From Verrucomicrobiota bacterium (GTDB lineage: Bacteria > Verrucomicrobiota > Verrucomicrobiia > Verrucomicrobiales > DEV007), in NCBI GenBank assembly GCA_003402735.1, contig QQNE01000039.1, positions 1-36,573 on the forward strand: a DNA stretch of 36,573 bases, read 5' to 3'. The position numbers and the translations under genes were made by a program. A model generated the notes under the pieces. The model did no database searches. It saw nothing but the letters and a program-made list of their open reading frames with translations, and had not been told where the DNA came from. Shown piece by piece: positions 31,291-36,573 of the stretch; position 1 is the first letter of the stretch; each line of letters begins with the position of its first letter.

Positions 31291-32744
31291 ACCAGAACTG
31301 GCAAGATCTCATCCAACGGCACCTGTCCGGCCTCTGCACCCCGGAAGAAACGGAAACACTTCAGGACGCCCTGCGGCACAATGACCAAGTGGCCGACCTC
31401 TATCTCAGCCACGTGAACCTGGATGTGGCCCTCGAGGGAACGGCGACCGGCTCGGAACTTCTGGAGGCGGTTCCTGTCCCGCCCCAGCCCATTGGGAAAC
31501 CGATTGCACTCCGAAGGACATGGATCCCCCAGGCATCCGCCATCGCCGCCTGCCTCGCCCTGGCCCTGATCTGCTGGAGATTCACGAATCATCGCGCCCC
31601 GTGGGCCACCCTTCTCAGCGCTGGCGGCGTCGAAATCGTGCAGGACAGAACCGCAAAGCCCGGGCCGCAGGGCGCAGCTCTGCTTTTCGGCCAGCGCCTC
31701 CGCGTCGAGAACTTGGGCGGCGCGGTGCTCGCCGTGAGGGGTCTGGGCCGGGTCACGCTCGGACCGGAAGCGGTGCTTCACCCGGCGCGCGAGCCAAGGG
31801 TTTTGGAATTGGACAGCGGTTTCATCGAAATCGAGGCGGACCCGCAACCCGCGCACAGGCCTTGGCGCATTCGCACCCCCCAGGCGGAAGCGGCGGTGAT
31901 CGGCACCAAATTCAGCCTGGCTGCGGCAGACACCCGGACGGTTCTGCGCGTCAGCGAGGGATTGGTGCGCTTGACAGGCCTGTCATCTGGAAAGACGGAG
32001 TCGGTAAGCAGCGGCAGCCGCGCCTTTGTCACGGGGAATTCCCCTCCCGCCGTGGCTGGCAGCCGACCGGGAAGTGTGCTCCTCTTGACTTCGCGGACGA
32101 CGCCCGACCTCGGCTGGGACCGGTTCAACCGACTCATCGGGGACAAGCTGGTGGACACCAGACTTTGGCGATTGGGATTCAAAGTGGAGATCAAACACTT
32201 TGATGAGGTCAGCTCTGCGGACCTCCGTGACCGGGCGCTCGTGATCGTCTCGATCTTCCCCGATGGCGTCGGGGAACCGGTCCTGGAGCGGATCGGACTG
32301 GCGGCGGCCGGCATGCCGGTGATTTGCCTGGAGCCGGCCGGATATCCCACCCTGGGGATGGTCAGGGGCGGACCGGAGCCGCCCTATGGATTTGTCGGTC
32401 AACCGTCGCCAGTCGCGATCGCTCCGGAACGCCATCCCATGCTCAAGGACTTGACGGTGCCGTCAACCAGCTGGCTGCGAACCATGCAGGGTTGGGGATG
32501 CCCGGTCGCCGACGGAGCCCATGTCCTCGCCCATCTGCCCGGTCAACCAAACCGGGCCGTATGGTTCGCTTACGAAAACGGAGCCGTCATGGCCGCCCCG
32601 GCCAACCGCGCGCCCGCCCGGCGGGTCGGCTTGTTTCTGGATCCCCGCAGCATGACGGACCCCGCCAGTCCCGTGTGGCAAGTGTTTGAGACCTCCGTGG
32701 ACTGGAGCGTTTCCCTGGAAAACCCACCGCCCACTCCCCCATGA
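31287..32744 (+). CDS. FecR-like transmembrane anti-sigma factor with extra C-terminal domain
   Basis: It likely binds the preceding sigma factor and releases it on a periplasmic signal. Residues 1-70 form a cytoplasmic part (HLSGLCTPEETETLQDAL). One membrane segment spans about 82-98 (ASAIAACLALALICWRF). The periplasmic FecR domain spans about 130-245, with the hallmark IRTPQAEAAVIGTKFSL (195-211). Residues about 265-478 are beyond a normal FecR protein, which ends near 320 or less. This part alternates hydrophobic strands and helices (SVLLLTSRTTPDLGW, DRALVIVSIFPDGVGEPV, GMPVICLEPAGYPT, PSTSWLRTMQGWGC, VGLFLDPRSM) and looks like a Rossmann/flavodoxin-type fold, perhaps ThuA- or amidotransferase-like. 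It may be the signal-binding part. The start overlaps the sigma stop by ATGA, and its own stop overlaps the next start the same way. Confidence 0.85.
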   Translation: MNQNWQDLIQRHLSGLCTPEETETLQDALRHNDQVADLYLSHVNLDVALEGTATGSELLEAVPVPPQPIGKPIALRRTWIPQASAIAACLALALICWRFTNHRAPWATLLSAGGVEIVQDRTAKPGPQGAALLFGQRLRVENLGGAVLAVRGLGRVTLGPEAVLHPAREPRVLELDSGFIEIEADPQPAHRPWRIRTPQAEAAVIGTKFSLAAADTRTVLRVSEGLVRLTGLSSGKTESVSSGSRAFVTGNSPPAVAGSRPGSVLLLTSRTTPDLGWDRFNRLIGDKLVDTRLWRLGFKVEIKHFDEVSSADLRDRALVIVSIFPDGVGEPVLERIGLAAAGMPVICLEPAGYPTLGMVRGGPEPPYGFVGQPSPVAIAPERHPMLKDLTVPSTSWLRTMQGWGCPVADGAHVLAHLPGQPNRAVWFAYENGAVMAAPANRAPARRVGLFLDPRSMTDPASPVWQVFETSVDWSVSLENPPPTPP

Positions 32745-34945
32745 ACCCGAATCAAAGACGCACCCTCCGCCTCTGCCTGCTCATCGGCGCGGCCACCACC
32801 CTCTCCGCGGTCGGAGCCGAAACACTCCGCCGACCCGTCGGCGATGCCTTCAGCGACCCGGAAAATCCCATCCGCAAAATCTGGAACGGCGAACGGCTCG
32901 ATCTCTGGTCCCTCAAAAAGCCGATCCGCGCCACGCCGCCCGATGAGATCCCGGTTTCCAATCCGATCGACGCCTTTCTCCTGGCCAAGCTGGCGGAAAA
33001 GAATCTCGGCTTCTCCCCCGAGGCCGACCGGCGCACGCTGATCCGGCGGCTCCATTTTGATCTCACCGGCCTGCCGCCCTCTCCCGAGGAAATCGACGCC
33101 TTTGTCAACAACCCCTCACCCCGCGCCTACGACGACCTGGTGGACAAACTTCTCGCCAGCCCCCGTTACGGCGAACGCTGGGCCCGGCACTGGCTGGACT
33201 TGGTGCGTTACGCCGACACCAACGGGCATGAACGCGACGAGTTCCGACCCGAGATGTGGCGTTACCGGGATTCCATCATCCGCGCCTTGAACCAGGACAA
33301 ACCCTACGACCAGTTCATCCGGGAACAACTCGCGGGCGATGAACTGCTGGCGGGTCCGCCGCGCACGCCCGCCGAAGCCGATCTGCTCCTCGCCACCGGG
33401 TTTCTGCGCCTCGGCACCCACGACAGCACCGCCAGCATTTTCCAAGAGGAGAAGAAAGCGCGCAACGAACTCATGGCCGACCTCGTCAACACCACCGGCG
33501 CGGCATTCCTCGGCCTCACCTTCTCCTGCGCAAACTGCCACGACCACAAACACGATCCCATCTCCCAGGCCGACCATTTCCGCTTCCGCGCCTTCTTCGC
33601 CGCCGTGCAAGCGCGCGACGACTTTCCCGTGGACCTCGCCCCCGAGCAAGAATCCATCAAGGCCCACAACGCCGCGCTCGATGCCCGGGCCGCGGAGACC
33701 CGGAAACAGATCGATGCCCTGCTCGCCCAGGCCCGGAAACAACTCACCGCCACCGGCAAACCCAAGACCGATCCGACCGAAAAGGAACTCCTGGCGGCGC
33801 TGGACGAGGCCAGCAAAAAAAGCCATGCCCAGCTGACCGCCGCCCTCACCGAGCTGCAAGGGCGACGGCGCCCGTTCACCACGGCGCACCTCATGACCGA
33901 CAGCGGCAAAACCGCCGAACCCACCCACCTCTTTTTCCAGGGCGACCCCGGTGAACCTCGCGACGAAGTCCCGCCCGGCTTCCTGTCCGTCTTCGATCCG
34001 GGACCGGCCGTCATCCGCGCCGCTGCCGGAGCCACCACGGGCCGCCGTCTCACCCTGGCCACGTGGATCGCCTCGGCGGAGAACCCGTTCACCGCGCGTG
34101 TCCTCGTCAACCGGCTCTGGCAACACCACTTCGGCACTCCGCTCTTTGCCAATCCCAACGACCTCGGCCACGCCGGCCCCAAACCGACCCATCCCGAGTT
34201 GCTGGACTGGCTGGCCACCGAATTCGTCGCCCAGGGGTGGTCCATCAAGGCCATGCACCGTCTCCTCGTGACCAGCACCGCCTACCGTCAGGCAGGCGTC
34301 GAGGGCGAGGGGAACGCCCGAAATCACGCCGCCACCATCGACCCCTCAAACCGCCTGTTCTGGCGGCAAAATGCCCGGCGACTCGACGCCGAAACAATGC
34401 GCGACACCCTCCTCGCCGTCGCCGGACGGCTTCGTTCCCGCACCGAAGGACCTCCGCTCTGGCCCCCTTTGCCAGACGAAATCCTCCGGGCCCAGCCGGG
34501 CGTCCTCGAAGGTCTCGAAGGCAAGGACAACGGCCGACGCCAGGGCTGGTTTGCGAACGCCGAGGACGAGTGCGATGTCCGCACGATCTTTCTCATCCAA
34601 AAACGCAGCGTTCCCCTGCCTTTCCTCCAGGTCTTCGACCTGCCTGACACCACCTTTTCCTGCGCCCGCCGGGACGTCACCACCGTCGCTCCGCAAGCGC
34701 TCAACCTGCTGAACAGCGACTTCACCCTCCGCACCGCCACGTATCTCGCCGCTCGTGTCGTCCGCGAGTCCGGTTCCGATCCCAGCAGCCAAATCGACCG
34801 CGCTTTCCGGCTCGCTCTCGGAAGAAGTCCCACCCAGGGTGAACAGCACCAAGCCGCCGCTTTCTTGACCGCACAGGGCGAGAACTCCCTCACCAGCTTC
34901 TGTCGCGCCCTGCTCAACCTCAACGAGTTCGTTTACATCGACTGA
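32741..34945 (+). CDS. DUF1549/DUF1553 (PSCyt2/PSD1) exported protein lacking the N-terminal cytochrome domain
   Basis: PSCyt2/PSD1 proteins are large exported proteins, typical of Planctomycetota and Verrucomicrobiota, usually encoded next to a DUF1501 gene. A short hydrophobic N-terminus (LRLCLLIGAATTLSAVGA) serves as signal. DUF1549 spans about 72-285 (NPIDAFLLAKL, RRLHFDLTGLPPSPEEIDAF, RWARHWLDLVRYADTNGHE) and contains CANCHDHKHDP (Cys263, Cys266, His267), a haem-type CxxCH found in the family. DUF1553 spans about 435-700 (NPFTARVLVNRLWQHHFG, HPELLDWLATEFV). Many relatives also carry an N-terminal PSCyt1 cytochrome domain; here it is absent (734 residues). The start overlaps the FecR stop by ATGA and the DUF1501 start follows after one base. 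The biochemical role is not known. Confidence 0.9.
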   Translation: MNPNQRRTLRLCLLIGAATTLSAVGAETLRRPVGDAFSDPENPIRKIWNGERLDLWSLKKPIRATPPDEIPVSNPIDAFLLAKLAEKNLGFSPEADRRTLIRRLHFDLTGLPPSPEEIDAFVNNPSPRAYDDLVDKLLASPRYGERWARHWLDLVRYADTNGHERDEFRPEMWRYRDSIIRALNQDKPYDQFIREQLAGDELLAGPPRTPAEADLLLATGFLRLGTHDSTASIFQEEKKARNELMADLVNTTGAAFLGLTFSCANCHDHKHDPISQADHFRFRAFFAAVQARDDFPVDLAPEQESIKAHNAALDARAAETRKQIDALLAQARKQLTATGKPKTDPTEKELLAALDEASKKSHAQLTAALTELQGRRRPFTTAHLMTDSGKTAEPTHLFFQGDPGEPRDEVPPGFLSVFDPGPAVIRAAAGATTGRRLTLATWIASAENPFTARVLVNRLWQHHFGTPLFANPNDLGHAGPKPTHPELLDWLATEFVAQGWSIKAMHRLLVTSTAYRQAGVEGEGNARNHAATIDPSNRLFWRQNARRLDAETMRDTLLAVAGRLRSRTEGPPLWPPLPDEILRAQPGVLEGLEGKDNGRRQGWFANAEDECDVRTIFLIQKRSVPLPFLQVFDLPDTTFSCARRDVTTVAPQALNLLNSDFTLRTATYLAARVVRESGSDPSSQIDRAFRLALGRSPTQGEQHQAAAFLTAQGENSLTSFCRALLNLNEFVYID

Positions 34946-34946
34946 C

Positions 34947-36416
34947 ATGACCACGCCCCCTCAACCATCGGTCGCCCCAACCAGCCGCCGGGATTTCCTC
35001 GCCCACTGCGGCGGCGGAGCGGGTGCGCTCGCCCTCACCGCCCTCCTCGCGGACGAGACCCGCGCCCAAACCTATCTGCAGAACCGTCACATCGATCCCC
35101 TCTGCCCCCTCGCCCCGCGCCAACCCCATTTTCGGCCCCGCGCCAAACACATCATCTGGCTCTACCAATCCGGCGGTCCGCCGAGCATGGACCTCTTCGA
35201 CCACAAGCCCGAGCTGACCAAACTCCATGGAAAGCCGGTGCCTGACAGCATCCGCAACCTCAAGGACAAGGTCGGAGGTGTCTTCAACTCCTCCAAAAAC
35301 GAGCTGATGGCCGGCCCATGGAAATTCGCGCGCCACGGCCGAAGCGGCCAGTGGTTCAGTGAACTCATGCCCCATACCGCCCGCCACGCGGATGACATCT
35401 GTTTCATCAAATCCCTCCACAGCGACTCCTCAAACCACGCGCCCGCCACCTACCAGATGAACACGGGCGTCATCCTTGGGGACCGGCCCAGCGTCGGTTC
35501 CTGGCTCACCTACGGTCTCGGATCCGAAAACCAAAACCTGCCCGGTTACATTGTCCTCTTCCAGGTCGGCGGATTCGGAGGCACCGCCAACTGGTCCAAC
35601 GGCTTCCTGCCCGCCGCCTTTCAAGGCACCAAGTTCCGTCACGAGGGCGAGCCCGTCTTCAACCTCAAACCTCCCGCCCCGTTCGCCTCGTCGCAACGCG
35701 CCACCCTGGATTTGATCCAGAGCTTCAACCAACCGCATCGCGACGCCCGTCCCGGTCTGCCCGATCTCGATGGACGGATCGCCGCCTATGAACTCGCCTA
35801 CCGCATGCAGGCCGAGGCCCTGGAGGTCGGCGATCTCTCGGGGGAATCCGCCGCCACCCTGGAACTCTACGGCATCCATGATCCTGACAAACCGAAAGCC
35901 ATGTATGGCCGTCAATGCCTCCTGGCACGTCGACTCATCGAACGCGGCGTCCGGGTCGTGCAAACCTATCAAATGGTGGACAAGTTAGGGTGGGACGGAC
36001 ATTCCGACAACAAAGAGTTCACCGAGCGCAACGCGCGCCAGACTGACCAAGCCGTCGCCGCGCTCCTGACCGACCTCAAACAACGCGGACTCCTCGGCGA
36101 GACCCTCGTGGTCTGGGCAGGCGAATTCGGACGCACCCCGATGATGCAGGGGAACGGCGGTCGCAATCACAATCCTTACGGATTCACCGGTTGGCTGGCC
36201 GGCGGCGGCATCCAGGGCGGGCAAAGCATCGGTGCCACCGACGAGATCGGCCTCCGGGCCGCTGTGGATCCTCACCCGGTCAAGGATTTCCACGCCACCA
36301 TCCTTCACGCCATGGGGCTCCATCACGAGGACCTCTTTTTCGAACACAACGGCCGTCCGGAACGCCTCACCGGCGTCGCCGGCTCCGCCAGCGTCATCCG
36401 CCAAGCCTTTGCCTGA
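34947..36416 (+). CDS. Tat-exported DUF1501 (sulfatase-like fold) protein
   Basis: DUF1501 proteins are related to the alkaline phosphatase/sulfatase superfamily and nearly always sit beside DUF1549/DUF1553 genes. A twin-arginine signal is clear: SRRDFLAHCGGGAGALALTALL with Arg14 and Arg15, meaning export as a folded, probably cofactor-bound protein. Superfamily features follow: HIIWLYQSGGPPSMDLFDHKP near 68-88, FIKSLHSDSSNHAPATYQMNTG near 153-174, WDGHSDN near 349, and VVWAGEFGRTPMMQGNGGRNHNPYGFTGWLAGGG near 387-420, which carries likely metal-binding residues. No formylglycine Cys motif is present, so it is not a standard sulfatase. At 489 residues it is full length. It starts one base after the preceding stop and is the last gene of the sigma-factor operon. 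Confidence 0.93.
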   Translation: MTTPPQPSVAPTSRRDFLAHCGGGAGALALTALLADETRAQTYLQNRHIDPLCPLAPRQPHFRPRAKHIIWLYQSGGPPSMDLFDHKPELTKLHGKPVPDSIRNLKDKVGGVFNSSKNELMAGPWKFARHGRSGQWFSELMPHTARHADDICFIKSLHSDSSNHAPATYQMNTGVILGDRPSVGSWLTYGLGSENQNLPGYIVLFQVGGFGGTANWSNGFLPAAFQGTKFRHEGEPVFNLKPPAPFASSQRATLDLIQSFNQPHRDARPGLPDLDGRIAAYELAYRMQAEALEVGDLSGESAATLELYGIHDPDKPKAMYGRQCLLARRLIERGVRVVQTYQMVDKLGWDGHSDNKEFTERNARQTDQAVAALLTDLKQRGLLGETLVVWAGEFGRTPMMQGNGGRNHNPYGFTGWLAGGGIQGGQSIGATDEIGLRAAVDPHPVKDFHATILHAMGLHHEDLFFEHNGRPERLTGVAGSASVIRQAFA

Positions 36417-36428
36417 CAGGTTCTCCCC

Positions 36429-36573
36429 TCATCCCGCCGCCTCCAACAGGCGCTCAATCCTCTCCGTCATCTCAGGGTCCGTGCCAGGGGCGCAGTTGGC
36501 CACGCTCACCTCGTAGCCACCCTGCGGAAACGCTTCCCGGGTTGGAATATACCAGGGACCGCCGTCCCCATAA
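36429..36573 (-). CDS. Neutral/alkaline ceramidase-like protein, C-terminal end (cut by window edge)
   Basis: Reading the minus strand from the right edge, 47 codons remain open and end in a TGA at 36431-36429. The peptide starts YGDGGPWYIPTREAF, continues PQGGYEVSVANCAPGTDPE and ends MTERIERLLEAAG. The PTREAFPQGGYEV pattern is the typical C-terminus of the ceramidase-like family frequent in Planctomycetota and Verrucomicrobiota, where it is followed by a short helix. This gene is convergent with the DUF1501 gene, with 12 bp between stop codons. Only the end is seen, so function rests on the recognisable terminal motif. Confidence 0.6.
   Translation of the reverse strand, partial: YGDGGPWYIPTREAFPQGGYEVSVANCAPGTDPEMTERIERLLEAAG

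Noticed and set aside
30617..31339. N-terminal extension of the beta-helix frame across the sigma factor gene
   Set aside because: These residues are antisense to the sigma factor, which has a Shine-Dalgarno and family motifs; a signal peptide starts at 30616.

Overview
The window looks like a chromosomal segment of a GC-rich Verrucomicrobiota bacterium; Planctomycetota is the main alternative. The evidence is gene content: PVC-type dehydrogenase/haem-binding CxxCH giants, a PSCyt1-type cytochrome, a DUF1549/DUF1553 protein paired with a Tat-exported DUF1501 protein, DUF1080 proteins, a sulfatase, a right-handed beta-helix protein, an ECF sigma/FecR pair, and a ceramidase-like tail at the right edge. 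I call 27 protein genes, two of them cut by the window ends. I see no tRNA, rRNA, CRISPR array, insertion sequence or prophage gene. Coding density is very high and no gap between genes exceeds about 205 bp. Eight adjacent gene pairs overlap or nearly touch.

Layout. 1-3788 (minus): an efflux outer-membrane protein followed by the start of a membrane-fusion protein, preceded by a secreted SGNH hydrolase. 3890-4522 (plus): a secreted DUF1080 protein, divergent from the SGNH gene across a 101-bp region with strong inverted repeats. 4541-12985 (minus): GT39-like glycosyltransferase, a secreted lectin-fold protein, a 1479-residue DUF1080/SGNH/propeller/HEAT/cytochrome fusion and a sulfatase, probably one operon. 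13153-16525 (minus): a cytochrome/LRR/Ala-Pro/coiled-coil protein, glutamyl-Q tRNA(Asp) synthetase and a lipoprotein. 16730-23138 (plus): CPBP protease plus M20 peptidase, then an NPCBM/propeller/cytochrome protein coupled to a PL14-like protein. 23160-24850 (minus): FHA-adenylate cyclase coupled to an L,D-transpeptidase. 25046-29047 (plus): a four-gene metal ABC transporter, probably for manganese, whose first permease carries a DtxR/MntR-like domain at its C-terminus. 29027-30616 (minus): secreted beta-helix protein. 30757-36416 (plus): ECF sigma, FecR-like anti-sigma, DUF1549/DUF1553 and DUF1501 in a tight operon. 36429-36573 (minus): 3' end of a ceramidase-like gene.

How the parts fit (inference). 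Most of the window encodes exported proteins that could bind, desulfate or cleave polysaccharides and pass electrons to c-type haems at the cell envelope. The sigma/anti-sigma operon probably switches on one such surface module. The metal transporter may sense its own cargo through its fused domain. The most unusual items are the permease-repressor fusion, the sigma/FecR/PSCyt2/DUF1501 operon with an enlarged FecR protein, the 1479-residue fusion, and the FHA-cyclase/L,D-transpeptidase pair. Shine-Dalgarno sequences are rare: the sigma gene has a clear one, while two operons (12985 and 25046) have -35-like hexamers placed so that the mRNA could be leaderless.
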